DNA of 64,000 bases from Arthrobacter caoxuetaonis (GTDB lineage Bacteria > Actinomycetota > Actinomycetes > Actinomycetales > Micrococcaceae). How positions within the stretch are numbered: position 1 is the stretch's first letter; every line of letters starts with the position of its first letter. The stretch is from assembly GCF_023921125.1 (NCBI RefSeq), contig NZ_CP099466.1, positions 868,001-932,000 on the forward strand, given 5' to 3'. The notes beneath the pieces are model-generated. The model was given only the letters and a program-made list of their open reading frames with translations, was not told the DNA's origin and ran no database searches. The position numbers and the translations under genes are program-made. This document shows, piece after piece, positions 9,601 to 19,006 of the stretch.

Positions 9601-10481
9601 GCCAGGCTCCTCGTCTTGAGGGTGAAGATGCCCTGCGGCCGCAGCTGCAGGAAGATGACCACGGCCACCAGGATCAGGACCTTGCCGATGCTGGCAGTGG
9701 TGGAGAACTCGAACACGGACTGCAGGACCCCAAGGGTGAAGGCTGCGATTGCGGCTCCCTTGATCTGGCCGATGCCGCCGGCCACGACTACCAGGAATGC
9801 GTCCACAATGTAGTTCGGGCCGAGGTAGGGGCTGGTGGAGCCGATCAGCGATACTGCCACGCCGGCGATGCCGGCCAGGCCGGAGCCGATGAAGAACGTC
9901 AGCTGGTCGGTGCGGCGGGAGGAGATGCCGCTGGATTCGGCAAGGTCCCGGTTGACGACGACGGCGCGGATCCGGCGGCCGAGCGGAGTTGCCTTGAGCA
10001 GCAGCGCCAGTGCGGCCAGGCAGGCCAGCGCCAGCCCCAGGATGAACAGGCGGGTCAGCGGGATCGGCGTTCCAAACAGTTCCACGTTGCCCTGCAGCCA
10101 GGCCGGAACCCGGACGTCGACGCTGGGTGCGCCGAAGATGTCACGGGCTGCCTGCTGCAGGATCAGTGCGACGCCGAAGGTCACCAGCAAGGTGTCCAGC
10201 GGCCGGTGGTACATCCGTTTGAGCAGCAGCCCTTCCAGGACCAGGCCCATCGTTCCACCCACCACGAAGGCCACCGGAAGGGAGACCAGCAGGGAGGCAC
10301 CGGCGTCGGCGATGGCCTTCTGCACCACAAATGCGGTGTAGGCGCCCGCCATGATGAATTCGCCGTGCGCCATGTTGATGACGCCCATTTGGCCGAACGT
10401 CAGGGACAGGCCCAGGGCGGCGAGCAGAAGCACCGACCCGAGGCTGAGCCCGGCGAACATCTGTCCGATTAGCAGTTCCAT
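9597..10481 (-). CDS. urtB: Urea ABC transporter permease UrtB
   Basis: This 294-residue permease is of the LivH/UrtB class, with MAHGEFIMAGAYTAF and the coupling-helix region ATPLGRRIRAVVVNRDLAESSGI. The C terminus ends in FLQLRPQGIFTLKTRSLA, typical of UrtB. AAAGG lies 9 bases before the ATG. A 113-bp gap containing a stem-loop separates it from urtA. Confidence 0.88.
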   Translation of the reverse strand: MELLIGQMFAGLSLGSVLLLAALGLSLTFGQMGVINMAHGEFIMAGAYTAFVVQKAIADAGASLLVSLPVAFVVGGTMGLVLEGLLLKRMYHRPLDTLLVTFGVALILQQAARDIFGAPSVDVRVPAWLQGNVELFGTPIPLTRLFILGLALACLAALALLLKATPLGRRIRAVVVNRDLAESSGISSRRTDQLTFFIGSGLAGIAGVAVSLIGSTSPYLGPNYIVDAFLVVVAGGIGQIKGAAIAAFTLGVLQSVFEFSTTASIGKVLILVAVVIFLQLRPQGIFTLKTRSLA

Positions 10482-10550
10482 TCCGGTGGACCTTTCGCGG
10501 GGAATGAGCGGTGATGCAGGGTAGGGACGCGCGGCTGCGGTCCCGCTGGC

Positions 10551-10589
10551 GCAACAGGCCCGTCCCGGACGACGGGCCGGGCCTGTTGC
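10551..10589 (-). terminator. Intercistronic stem-loop between urtA and urtB
   Basis: Arms GCAACAGGCCCG (10551-10562) and CGGGCCTGTTGC (10578-10589) form a perfect 12-bp stem in the urtA-urtB gap, with no T tract. In other ABC operons, hairpins after the binding-protein gene reduce read-through and protect the upstream message, giving more binding protein than permease. That role is inferred here. Confidence 0.55.
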
Positions 10590-10594
10590 CGGCT

Positions 10595-11854
10595 TTAGGA
10601 GAGGCCGGCAGCCCAGTCGTAGCTGTCCAGGTACGGGTCCGGTTCCACGGCCTCGGGAGCTTCCCAGACCGTCTCGATGAGCCCGTCGGAGGTGATTTTG
10701 CCGATCCGGGGGGTCTTGGTGATGTGGTTGTTTTCACCGTTGACCGTCACGGTGCCTTCGGGCGCTTCGAAACTCACGCCGTCGGCCGCGTCCTGGACCT
10801 TGTCCACGTCGAAGGATCCGGCCTTCTCGACCATGGCCTTCCAGAGGTACAGGGAGGTGTAGGCCGCTTCCATCGGGTCGCTGGTCACGCGGTCCTGGCC
10901 GTACTTCTCCTTGAACGCCGCAACGAAGGCCTGGTTTTCCGGCGTGTCGAGGGTCTGGTAGTAATCCCAGGCAGTGAGCTGGCCTTCGACGTTCTCCAAG
11001 CCGATGCCGGGAACCTCTTCTTCGGCGATGGACACCGAGACCACGGGCATGGTGCCGGCGCTCAGGCCCACGGAGGTGTACTGGCGGAAGAAGGCCACGT
11101 TGGAGTCGCCATTGAGGGTGTTGAAGACTGCGTCAGCGCCCGAGTCCCGGACCTTGTTGACGATCGTGGAGAATTCGGTGGAACCCAGCGGCGTGTATTC
11201 CTCCCCGACGATCTCCATGCCGTGGGCCTCGGCGTAGGCGTTGATGATCTTGTTGGCGGTGCGGGGGAAGACGTAGTCGCTGCCGATCAGGAACAAGGTC
11301 TTGGTGCCCTGCTCGGCCAGGTAGTCCAGGGCCGGGATGATCTGCTGGTTGGTCGTGGCACCGGTGTAGAAGATGTTGTCGGAGGACTCCAGGCCCTCGT
11401 ACTGCACGGGGTAGAAGAGCAGGGCGTCGTTGGATTCGAACACCGGGAGCATCGCTTTGCGGGAGGATGAGGTCCAGCCACCGAACACTGCTGCGGTGCA
11501 GTCCTGCTGGATCAGCTTGGCTGCCCGCTCAGCGAACTTGGTCGGTTCGGACGCGCCGTCTTCACTGATGACTTCCAGCTGCTTGCCCAGGACGCCGCCG
11601 TCGGCGTTGATTTCCTCGGCTGCCAGGGACAGGGAATCGAAAACGGTGCTTTCGGAGATTGCCATGGTTCCCGACAGCGAGTTCAGGAACCCGATCTTGA
11701 CGCTGTCACCGGAGGTGTCCACGCAGGACGCGGCACTGCTGCTTCCGGTGTCGGCTTCGGATTCGCTGATCTGGGAACCGCAGCCGGACATGGTCGCCAC
11801 CACGGCCGCAGCTGCAAACGGGATCAAAGCTCGTTGGAGCGCAATCGATTTCAC
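10595..11854 (-). CDS. urtA: Urea ABC transporter substrate-binding lipoprotein UrtA
   Basis: This 419-residue type I binding protein has a lipoprotein signal ending in MSGC (Cys25). [36 protein letters not shown] and [22 protein letters not shown] are hallmarks of UrtA and AmiC-like amide or urea binders, and are unlike leucine binders. The start is a GTG with AGGTG upstream. It heads the urtABCDE operon and delivers urea, most likely feeding the urease encoded at 54.8-59.4 kb. Confidence 0.9.
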   Translation of the reverse strand: MKSIALQRALIPFAAAAVVATMSGCGSQISESEADTGSSSAASCVDTSGDSVKIGFLNSLSGTMAISESTVFDSLSLAAEEINADGGVLGKQLEVISEDGASEPTKFAERAAKLIQQDCTAAVFGGWTSSSRKAMLPVFESNDALLFYPVQYEGLESSDNIFYTGATTNQQIIPALDYLAEQGTKTLFLIGSDYVFPRTANKIINAYAEAHGMEIVGEEYTPLGSTEFSTIVNKVRDSGADAVFNTLNGDSNVAFFRQYTSVGLSAGTMPVVSVSIAEEEVPGIGLENVEGQLTAWDYYQTLDTPENQAFVAAFKEKYGQDRVTSDPMEAAYTSLYLWKAMVEKAGSFDVDKVQDAADGVSFEAPEGTVTVNGENNHITKTPRIGKITSDGLIETVWEAPEAVEPDPYLDSYDWAAGLS

Positions 11855-11938
11855 GGAGCACCTGTTTCGTTGATGCTGCGCTGTACCAGCAGCGCAGACG
11901 GTTGGACGGCTTATGCAGCATCAACTTATGGGAACCAT

Positions 11939-12006
11939 GTTTCGGGTTTCCGGCGCCCGGGTTTCGGAGTTATTTCGTTTCCTGGCCATCGTTTCGGCAG
12001 CGTTTC
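11939..12006 (-). promoter_or_regulatory. GAAAC repeat cluster upstream of urtA
   Basis: On the minus strand GAAAC occurs six times within 68 bp (right ends at 12006, 11995, 11981, 11965, 11950 and 11943), plus one GAAAT at 11976. Several spacings are 11 or 22 bp. Actinobacterial GlnR boxes contain a GaAAc half-site with 11-bp half-site spacing, so a nitrogen-response site is plausible. The partner gTnAC half-sites are not clear. Confidence 0.35.
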
Positions 12007-12044
12007 AGCAGCCGCTCCCACACGGCCGGGAAGGCAGGAAACTG

Positions 12045-13781
12045 CTAGGGGATCATCCAGCCGAGAACCGGAGTGGACTGCAGGAAGACGATCACGCAGA
12101 GCACCAGCAGCAGCCCGACGCTCCAGCCGAAGACCTTTCGGAACAGGACGGATTCCTGCCCGCTCATGTTCACAGCAGCGGCGGCGATGGCCAGGTTCTG
12201 CGGCGAAATGAGCTTGCCCATCACACCGCCGCCGGTATTCGCGGCGACCATGAGTTTCGGGTCCAGCCCGGCTGCGGCACCGGCGGTCTCCTGCAGTTTG
12301 GCGAACAGCGCGTTGGCAGAAGTGTCCGATCCCGTGACGGCCGTCCCGATCCAGCCCAGCACGGGGGAGAGGAAGGCGAAGAACGCGCCCGTCGCCGCCA
12401 GCCAGGTGCCGATCGAAATGGTCTGTCCGGAAAAGTTCATGACGTACGCCAGCGCCAGGACCAGTACGATGGTCAGCGCTGCGGACCGCAGCCGCTTGGC
12501 AGTCAGCCAGATCTCCTGCACCGCACCGCCAACGGTGAGCCGGTAGCGCCCGCCGTCATCAAACCGGGAGTAGACCACCGCCACAATCAAGCCGCTGATC
12601 AGCAGCAAGGTCCCGGGGCTGATCAGCCACTCGAAGTTGTAGACCGTTGAGGACTGGGGCTGGCCGTTGGCATCCAGCAGTGCCTCATGCAGCCACGGCC
12701 AGGGGATCTCGATGCTCGTTTTGGCCAGGGCCGCGGGAATATCTATTCCCAGGGTCCACAGGTTCACAATCCCGAAGATGAGGATCACCAGAATGTAGGG
12801 GAACAGTGCCATCCAGGCTCGCGACGGCGTCAGGCGGTCCTGGGCAGTGTCGGTCGCCGCGCTGCCGATGTCGGTTTCTCCGCCGCCGGCCGATGTCCAG
12901 CCGCCCGCGCGGGCGGTCGCCAGCTCGCCCTCCATGCGGCGCGCTGCTTCGTGCCCGCCGGACGGATGCCAGAACCGCAGGAAGCCGACGGCGGCAACCA
13001 TCGCCACCAGCGAGGAAACGATGTCCGTGAGCTCGTAGGAAAAGTAGTTGGAGCACAGGAACTGCACCACGGAGAAGACGACGCCGGTGAACAGGGCCAC
13101 CGGCCAGCAGTCCCGCACCCCGCGCCGCCCGTCGAGGATGAAAAGCAGGATCACCGGGATGACGAAGGCCAGCAGCGGTGTCTGGCGGCCGACGACGGCG
13201 GCGAGTTCCTCGCCCGAGTAACTGGTCAGGTTCGCGGCCGTCGTGATGGGAATGGCGAGTGCGCCGAAGGCGACCGGAGCCGTATTGGCGATCAGCACGG
13301 CGGTGGCCGCGCGGACCGGTGCGATTCCGAGCGCCAGCAGCATGGTCACGGTGATGGCAACCGGCGCACCGAACCCGGCCAGCGCCTCAAGGAGTCCGCC
13401 AAAACAGAACGCCACCAGGATGGCCTGGACCCGCAGGTCACCGCCGCCCACGGCGTCGAATACCCGGCGGAGGTCTTCGAACCGGCCGCTGCGCACCGTG
13501 ACCTCGTAAAGCCAGACAGCCATCACGATGATCCACACCACCGGGAACAAGCCGAATGCTGCCCCCTGGGTGGCAGAAAGCAGGGCCAGTCCGGCAGGCA
13601 TGCCGAACCCCACGACGGCGATCACCAGTGCCGCGAGCAGTGCGCACGCCCCTGCCACGTAGGCCTTGGTCTTTGCAAAGGCCAGCAGGAGGAAGAAGAC
13701 AAGGAGCGGAACCAGCGCCAGCAGGGCGGAAAGCGCCACGCTCTGGCCGATGGGATCCGTGCTGGGGGTGAAGCTTTCCAT
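12045..13781 (-). CDS. lldP: L-lactate permease
   Basis: This 578-residue, about 12-span transporter belongs to the LctP family. FGFGGLLEALAGFGAP-type sequence (FCFGGLLEALAGFGAPVAITV), LIANTAPVAFGALAIPI and the C-terminal TGSDTSANALFAKLQ and GGGVMGKLISPQNLAIA segments are diagnostic. It imports L-lactate (also D-lactate or glycolate) with protons. The start has GGAGG 6 bases upstream. A 227-bp non-coding gap upstream (13782-14008) presumably holds its promoter; I see no clear operator there. L-lactate dehydrogenase lies 4 kb away but is not in the same operon. Confidence 0.92.
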   Translation of the reverse strand: MESFTPSTDPIGQSVALSALLALVPLLVFFLLLAFAKTKAYVAGACALLAALVIAVVGFGMPAGLALLSATQGAAFGLFPVVWIIVMAVWLYEVTVRSGRFEDLRRVFDAVGGGDLRVQAILVAFCFGGLLEALAGFGAPVAITVTMLLALGIAPVRAATAVLIANTAPVAFGALAIPITTAANLTSYSGEELAAVVGRQTPLLAFVIPVILLFILDGRRGVRDCWPVALFTGVVFSVVQFLCSNYFSYELTDIVSSLVAMVAAVGFLRFWHPSGGHEAARRMEGELATARAGGWTSAGGGETDIGSAATDTAQDRLTPSRAWMALFPYILVILIFGIVNLWTLGIDIPAALAKTSIEIPWPWLHEALLDANGQPQSSTVYNFEWLISPGTLLLISGLIVAVVYSRFDDGGRYRLTVGGAVQEIWLTAKRLRSAALTIVLVLALAYVMNFSGQTISIGTWLAATGAFFAFLSPVLGWIGTAVTGSDTSANALFAKLQETAGAAAGLDPKLMVAANTGGGVMGKLISPQNLAIAAAAVNMSGQESVLFRKVFGWSVGLLLVLCVIVFLQSTPVLGWMIP

Positions 13782-14008
13782 GAGAGCCCTCCATACCCGG
13801 GGCTTCCGTTGGCGGCCGGCCGTGAATGGCTGGACCGGCGGAAAACGGAGGCCGAGCGCGGCAGCGGAACGGAAAAAGCCGGTGTTTCCAGAGTAGGCCG
13901 GTGAAGGACGTTCGGCAGTCCAGCGGGCCGCTTTTCCGCGTGGAAGGACAATTTTGCGGTGCCGGCGGTTCGGCGGGGAAGTTCGGCCGTGCTGCCGCTT
14001 TCGCTGAA

Positions 14009-14548
14009 CTACCAGCCCTTGGCCAGGTACAGGTCCAGATAGGCGCCGCGGTCCACATCCAGGTCCTCCCGGCGTTCCAGGCCGGCGGCCAAGGCGGTGC
14101 GCTGGGATCCAATGTTGTCCACGGATGTGTAGGCGACCACGGGCAGGCCGGGCAGGAGGCTCTCCGCCATTTGGACAGCCACGAGTGCGCCCTCGGTTGC
14201 CAGCCCCTGCCCCCAGACCTCGGGGCGGTAGCGGTAGTAGAGGTTCAGCGCCGGGCGTCCGCGGATAATGCGGTGGGAGACGCCGGTGAAGCCAATGAGG
14301 TTTTCCGGTTCGGCGGGGTCCACCACCACCCAGACCCCGAAGCCGTGGCGGTACCAGTGCTGCCGGATCTCGTGGAAGGTCCGCGCCGAGGAAGCCCGGG
14401 TGACGCTCGCCGGCACCGGGTGGTGGACGTTGGTGCGTGGATCCGTGTGCAGGTCAACGGCGGCTTCCTCGTCCTGTGCCAGCGGCCTGCGAAGCAGCAG
14501 GCGCTGGGTGCTGACGGGAGACCAGTCCCTGGCATTCTGCTCCAGCAT
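14009..14548 (-). CDS. GNAT-family N-acetyltransferase (RimJ-like)
   Basis: The 179-residue protein has the Acetyltransf_3 pattern: STQRLLLRRPLAQDEEAAVDL at the N terminus, NLIGFTGVSHRIIRGRPALNLYYRYRPEVWGQGLATEG containing the acetyl-CoA loop (VWGQGLATEG), and VVAYTSVDNIGSQRTALAAGLE. Such enzymes acetylate small molecules or protein N termini. Substrate cannot be inferred. It is transcribed in the same direction as lldP. Confidence 0.75.
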   Translation of the reverse strand: MLEQNARDWSPVSTQRLLLRRPLAQDEEAAVDLHTDPRTNVHHPVPASVTRASSARTFHEIRQHWYRHGFGVWVVVDPAEPENLIGFTGVSHRIIRGRPALNLYYRYRPEVWGQGLATEGALVAVQMAESLLPGLPVVAYTSVDNIGSQRTALAAGLERREDLDVDRGAYLDLYLAKGW

Positions 14549-14602
14549 GGGGACTACTGTAATCCCGCGTGCCCGCTGTGGCAGCGTGCCTTCACCGAGA
14601 TG

Positions 14603-14644
14603 GCAGAAACTGCTCTTTAGAGGCCCTGTTCGGGCAGTTTCTGC
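14603..14644. terminator. Inverted repeat GCAGAAACTGC ... GCAGTTTCTGC
   Basis: Perfect 11-bp arms (14603-14613 and 14634-14644) enclose a 20-base loop, 12 bases past the end of the DUF1275 gene. It is probably the terminator of that gene, although no T tract follows. Confidence 0.5.
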
Positions 14645-14656
14645 TGCCTCGTGGGG

Positions 14657-15370
14657 TTAGGAGGGGAGGGTACGAAGCTCGCGGTGGTGCCGGACGTAGC
14701 CGAACACGGCCACCGCCGTCGAAATCACGGCAGACAGGGCCAGGCCCAGCCAGAGGCCAACGTGCAGGGCAGCGGCACCGGCTACGGCTCCGGCCATGAT
14801 CAGGGAGATCGCCAGGGCACGGCGGGCCCAGAACGTGCTGTCCCCGCCGGCCAGCCGCGAATCCGAGGCCAGCCCGGTGATCGTTGAGGTGACGACGACG
14901 GTGGTGACTTCAGCGACCTTCAGCCGTTTGGCGGTGGCCGCCTGGATGCCCATCAGCGTCGCCATGGAAGAGGTTGTGATGCTGCCCAGGACGTCATTCG
15001 CCTGCACGTCCACCACAGCGGTAAACACAGCGAGGCCGGTGATTCCGGACGCCACGATCATCAGTGCCGCCGATATCCGCCCGGACCATCCTTCCGGCCC
15101 CCGACGCAGCATCCGCCCGGCCAGGGCCGCGCCGAGCATAAAGAACACCAGTGCCAGTGCGGGACGGAGGACCGGCAGCCCTGTCCCGCCGGCAAAGGCC
15201 ATGCCCAGCAGCACTACATTGCCGGTCATGTTCCCGGTGAAGACGTTGTCCAGGCCCAGGTAGCCGACGGCGTCGATCACGCCGGTGGAGAAGGTCAGCG
15301 AGAGCATCAACCACAGGTGGATGCGCTCCGTAGGCACGGCGTTTAGGCGTTTCACGGGCTTCCCTTTCAT
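14657..15370 (-). CDS. YoaK/DUF1275 family membrane protein
   Basis: The 237-residue, six-span protein shows the DUF1275 signature region STGVIDAVGYLGLDNVFTGNMTGNVVLLG and the later LMGIQAATAKRLKVAEVTTVVVTSTITGLA. The family is widespread and has no firmly established function. The ATG at 15370 lacks a clear ribosome-binding site, whereas a GTG six codons in (15355) has AGGGAAG just ahead, so the true start may be there. Its promoter region faces that of the gamma-glutamyltransferase gene. Confidence 0.8.
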   Translation of the reverse strand: MKGKPVKRLNAVPTERIHLWLMLSLTFSTGVIDAVGYLGLDNVFTGNMTGNVVLLGMAFAGGTGLPVLRPALALVFFMLGAALAGRMLRRGPEGWSGRISAALMIVASGITGLAVFTAVVDVQANDVLGSITTSSMATLMGIQAATAKRLKVAEVTTVVVTSTITGLASDSRLAGGDSTFWARRALAISLIMAGAVAGAAALHVGLWLGLALSAVISTAVAVFGYVRHHRELRTLPS

Positions 15371-15470
15371 CGGCGACGGAGCCTAATGTATACGAAGCTG
15401 CCCAGATGCCGGGTTTTGTATCCAATCTCGTGGCAGCCCCGGCTCACCCAGACAGACGGAAAGCGGTCCC

Positions 15471-17282
15471 ATGCCTTTCACAGCCCCCGAACCGTTCACT
15501 ACCCGGCCCACGCTGAAAGGCACGTTTGGGATGAGCGCTTCCACCCACTGGCTGGCCACGGCCGCCGCACAGTCCGTGCTGGAGCGCGGCGGGAACGCTT
15601 TCGACGCCGCTGCTGCCGCCGGCTTTGTCCTCCACGTCGTCGAGCCGCACCTGAACGGACCGGGCGGGGACCTGACCGGGGTCTTTGCCACGGCTGCCAA
15701 TCCGGCCGAGCCTGTTGTCCTGATGGGACAGGGCCCTGCCCCGGCGGCAGCAACCCGCGAACATTACCTTTCCGTTGGCCTCGAGCTCGTTCCGGGATCA
15801 GGTGCCCTTGCCGCGGCAGTCCCGGCCGCCGTCGACGCCTGGCTCATCCTGCTCCGCGACCACGGAACCTGGGAACTCTCCGCTGTCTTGGAGTATGCGG
15901 CGGGCTACGCCAGGGACGGGCACCCCGTGCTGGCCCAGGTGGGCAGGACCATCGGAGCGGTTGCCGAACTCTTCACCGAGCACTGGCCAACCTCGGCGCA
16001 GCTGTGGATGCCGCAGGGCAGGCCGCCGGCCGAAGGCGAACTGGTGGCCAATCCCGCGTATGCAGCCGTGCTGCACCGGCTTGCAGCAGCAGGGGAGGGG
16101 CTTGCGACACGCACCGAGCGCATTGAAGCGGCCCGGCGCGAATGGAGCGAAGGGTTCGTCGCCAAGGCAGCCGCAGCCTTCGCCTCCCAGCCGCACAGGC
16201 ATTCCTCGGGGACGGACCATGCCGGCGTCCTGGCGGAGGCGGACTTCGCCGCATCCCAGGCGGGGTACGAACCGGCTGTGACGTTCGACTTCCGCGGGTA
16301 CACCATCGCCAAGACCGGCCCCTGGGGCCAGGGCCCGGCCCTGCTGCAGACCCTCGCCATCCTGGACGGGTTCGAGGACGAGGACCTGGACCCTTCCACG
16401 GAACGGGGCGTGCACACCATCCTTGAAGCCCAGAAGCTGGCCATCGCCGACCGGGAGGCCTACTACGGCGACAGCGAGGTTCCGCTGGCCTACCTGCTGA
16501 GCAAGGAGTACGCCGCAATCCGCCGGGAGCTCATCACAGACAAGGCTTCTGCGGAGTTCCGTCCGGGGTCCGTTCCCGGGCACAGCCCGTTCTCGCCGCC
16601 GCTGCGCACCGACTACGTGCCGCCGGCGCTGGCCGGGGCAAACGGAACCGCTGCCGGAACCGGGGAACCGACGGTCTCGGCAACAGGGGAAACACGGGGA
16701 GATACCTGCCATGTGGACGTGGTGGACCGCTGGGGCAACATGGTCTCCGTGACGCCCTCCGGAGGCTGGCTCCAGTCCTCTCCGACGATCCCGGAACTGG
16801 GGTTCTGCCTTGGTACCCGGCTGCAAATGACCTGGCTGGAGGACGGCGGGCCTTCCACCCTGCAGCCCGGCAAGCGTCCGCGGACCACGCTCACCCCAAC
16901 CCTGGTCCTGAAGGACGGGGCGCCGGTGGCTGCGCTTGGGTCGCCGGGCGGAGACCAGCAGGACCAGTGGCAGCTGCTCTACCTGCTGCGCACGATCGTT
17001 GGCGGCTACACGCCGCAGCAGGCCATCGATGCTCCGGCGTTCCACACCACGGCCTTCCCCGGATCGTTCTGGCCGCGGACCTGGACCCCGGCGGGTGCGG
17101 TGGTCGAGGACCGGCTGGGCGAGGAGACGATTGCCGCGCTCGCCGAACGCGGCCACGTCATCACGCGCGCGGGGGACTGGTCGCTGGGACGGCTCTCCGC
17201 CGTCGTGCGGGATCCGGAAACCGGCGTTCTGATGGCAGCCGCGAATCCGCGCGGGGCGCAGGGCTATGCCGCCGGCCGCTAA
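15471..17282 (+). CDS. ggt: Gamma-glutamyltransferase family protein
   Basis: This 603-residue N-terminal-nucleophile hydrolase has the large-subunit features GGNAFDAAAAAGFVLHVVEPHLNGPGGD. Autocleavage would occur before Thr412 in GDTCHVDVVDRWGNMVS, followed by the small-subunit LQMTWLEDG, PGKRPRTTLTPTLVL and GSPGGDQQ motifs. No signal peptide is present, so it should be cytoplasmic, like the YwrD branch. Substrates could be glutathione or other gamma-glutamyl compounds. It overlaps the downstream gntR gene by 17 bases, so that regulator probably controls it. Confidence 0.85.
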   Translation: MPFTAPEPFTTRPTLKGTFGMSASTHWLATAAAQSVLERGGNAFDAAAAAGFVLHVVEPHLNGPGGDLTGVFATAANPAEPVVLMGQGPAPAAATREHYLSVGLELVPGSGALAAAVPAAVDAWLILLRDHGTWELSAVLEYAAGYARDGHPVLAQVGRTIGAVAELFTEHWPTSAQLWMPQGRPPAEGELVANPAYAAVLHRLAAAGEGLATRTERIEAARREWSEGFVAKAAAAFASQPHRHSSGTDHAGVLAEADFAASQAGYEPAVTFDFRGYTIAKTGPWGQGPALLQTLAILDGFEDEDLDPSTERGVHTILEAQKLAIADREAYYGDSEVPLAYLLSKEYAAIRRELITDKASAEFRPGSVPGHSPFSPPLRTDYVPPALAGANGTAAGTGEPTVSATGETRGDTCHVDVVDRWGNMVSVTPSGGWLQSSPTIPELGFCLGTRLQMTWLEDGGPSTLQPGKRPRTTLTPTLVLKDGAPVAALGSPGGDQQDQWQLLYLLRTIVGGYTPQQAIDAPAFHTTAFPGSFWPRTWTPAGAVVEDRLGEETIAALAERGHVITRAGDWSLGRLSAVVRDPETGVLMAAANPRGAQGYAAGR

Positions 17283-17955
17283 GGGCGGCAGCCAGGCGCC
17301 GGCACTTCGCATCCTCATCCGCCGGGACATCATCCGCGGGAAACTCCCGCAGGGAGCGAAAATCACTGAAGCCGCCCTGGCGGAAAGATACGGGAGTTCG
17401 CGTGTTCCGGTGCGGGAAGCCCTGCGTGTGCTTGCCGCTGAAGGTTTCGTTGAATCCAGACCCTATGCGGGTTCCCGCGTCGCGCGGCTCGAACCGGAGG
17501 AAGCCGGAGACCTCTTTGCGGTGCGGGCAGTGGTGGAGGCGGCGACGGCGCGGCGGGCGGCGGAGCGGGCTGCGCGCCAGGCAGCATCCGGCACACCGGA
17601 CACCGCGTGGTGGGAGGCCAGGCGGCGGATCGGTGAGATCGTCGCCGCCGGAGATGCGGCGCTGGCGGGCGGCGAGCTGCAGGACCTTGCCGAACTCAAC
17701 GCCGCCTTCCACCTGGGCGTCGCCGAATTGGCGGGCAGCGCATCCCTGCAGGCGCTGCTGCGGCAGCTTGCCGGGAAAATCGAATGGCTGTATACGGCGG
17801 ATGTGGGTGTCCGGGGCAAGGAGTCCTGGCCGGAGCACCGCCGAATCCTGGCAGCGGTGGACGCCGGAAACGGAAGCGAGGCGGAAAGGCTGATGTCCAG
17901 GCACATCGACCGCTCCCGGGAGTCCTGGCTGGCCCGTTTTGGCGCCGGGACATAA
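17266..17955 (+). CDS. GntR-family transcriptional regulator (FCD subfamily)
   Basis: The 229-residue protein has an N-terminal winged helix-turn-helix (ITEAALAERYGSSRVPVREALRVLAAEGFVESRPYAGSRVA). An all-helical FCD ligand-binding domain follows, with putative metal ligands in LNAAFHLGVAELA and the C-terminal PEHRRILAAVDAG and MSRHIDRS. FCD regulators usually respond to organic or amino acids. The ATG lies inside the ggt coding end, indicating coupled translation and a likely role as regulator of ggt. A GTATAC palindrome at 15388-15393 in front of ggt is a possible but weak operator. Confidence 0.85.
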   Translation: MPPAAKGGSQAPALRILIRRDIIRGKLPQGAKITEAALAERYGSSRVPVREALRVLAAEGFVESRPYAGSRVARLEPEEAGDLFAVRAVVEAATARRAAERAARQAASGTPDTAWWEARRRIGEIVAAGDAALAGGELQDLAELNAAFHLGVAELAGSASLQALLRQLAGKIEWLYTADVGVRGKESWPEHRRILAAVDAGNGSEAERLMSRHIDRSRESWLARFGAGT

Positions 17956-18043
17956 GGCGCCGCAGCGGAGCGTTCCATCACCTTCCGGCCCGTCTTATAG
18001 TTCCAGTAGGGGTACCTTCCTACCGTGAGCGAGGCTCCACGTC

Positions 18044-19006
18044 ATGGCCAACATCACCACCAGACCGGTTACCAAACTCGGCATAGTCGGGGCGGGGAGC
18101 GTGGGAACGGCAATCGCCTATGCCGCACTCATCAAGGAAGCCGCCAGGACGATCGTCATTTACGACCTTGACGGGAAGCGGGCCGAGGCCGAAGGGCTGG
18201 ACCTCTCGCACGGCACGCAGTTCACCGGAGCCAACACGGTCACCGGCGGCGGCGCGATCGAGGCCCTGGCCGAATCCGACGTGATTGTGGTGACCGCCGG
18301 AGCCCGGCAAAAGCCCGGCCAGAGCAGGCTGGACCTCGCTGCCGCGAACGTGCGGATCATGGATTCACTGATGCCGCAGCTCATGGAGCAGGCACCGGAA
18401 GCGGTCTACATCCTGGTCACCAATCCCTGTGACATCCTGACCGTCGCGGCGCAAAAGATCACCGGCCTGCCGCCCAACAGGATCTTCTCATCGGGAACGG
18501 TCCTCGACACGTCGCGGCTGCGTCTCCTGCTGGCACGGGCAGCCCATGTGCTGATGACGAGTGTGCACGCCACGATCATCGGCGAACACGGAGACTCCGA
18601 GTTTCCGGTGTGGTCCAGCGCCAGCATCGGGCCGGTTCCGATCCGGGACTGGAAGATCAGCGGGCGGCAGGTCTTCACGGACGATTTCCTGGCTGCCATT
18701 ACCGACGACGTCGTGAACGCGGCCTACAAGGTGATCGAGGGAAAGGGTGCCACCAACTACGCGATCGGCCTGGCCGTGGTACGGATCGTTGAGGCCGTGT
18801 TCCAGGCGGAGAATGCCGTGCTCCCTGTCTCCGCGCTGCTGCGCGGGGAATATGGACTCTCAGGTGTTGCGCTGTCCCTGCCGTCGATCGTCGGTTCCGG
18901 CGGCGTGTACAAGATGCTTGAGATGCCGTTGGACGAACGCGAGCTGGGGCTGCTCCAGGACTCGGCCGAGACGTTGAAGCAGAACCTGGCGGCCCTGGGA
19001 ATCTAG
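18044..19006 (+). CDS. ldh: L-lactate dehydrogenase (NAD-dependent)
   Basis: The 320-residue protein has the Rossmann motif GAGSVG near residue 16, the active-site loop ARQKPGQSR, VTNPCDILT, and the catalytic histidine in GEHGDSEFPVW. These identify an LDH rather than a malate dehydrogenase, since the substrate-specificity loop has Gln in RQKPGQSR as in LDHs. It interconverts pyruvate and L-lactate in the cytoplasm. It ends tail-to-tail with the nitrilase gene (4-bp overlap). An 88-bp gap upstream holds its promoter. One family position usually written GTxLDxxR is conserved as GTVLDTSRLR. Confidence 0.92.
   Translation: MANITTRPVTKLGIVGAGSVGTAIAYAALIKEAARTIVIYDLDGKRAEAEGLDLSHGTQFTGANTVTGGGAIEALAESDVIVVTAGARQKPGQSRLDLAAANVRIMDSLMPQLMEQAPEAVYILVTNPCDILTVAAQKITGLPPNRIFSSGTVLDTSRLRLLLARAAHVLMTSVHATIIGEHGDSEFPVWSSASIGPVPIRDWKISGRQVFTDDFLAAITDDVVNAAYKVIEGKGATNYAIGLAVVRIVEAVFQAENAVLPVSALLRGEYGLSGVALSLPSIVGSGGVYKMLEMPLDERELGLLQDSAETLKQNLAALGI

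Noticed and set aside
11939..12006. Firm annotation as a GlnR box
   Set aside because: Only the GaAAc half-sites are evident; the gTnAC half-sites at the right spacing are not. Kept as a candidate repeat cluster only.
15384..15427. GTATAC-containing site before ggt as the GntR operator
   Set aside because: A 6-bp palindrome is expected by chance at this frequency, and no second copy of convincing length is present.
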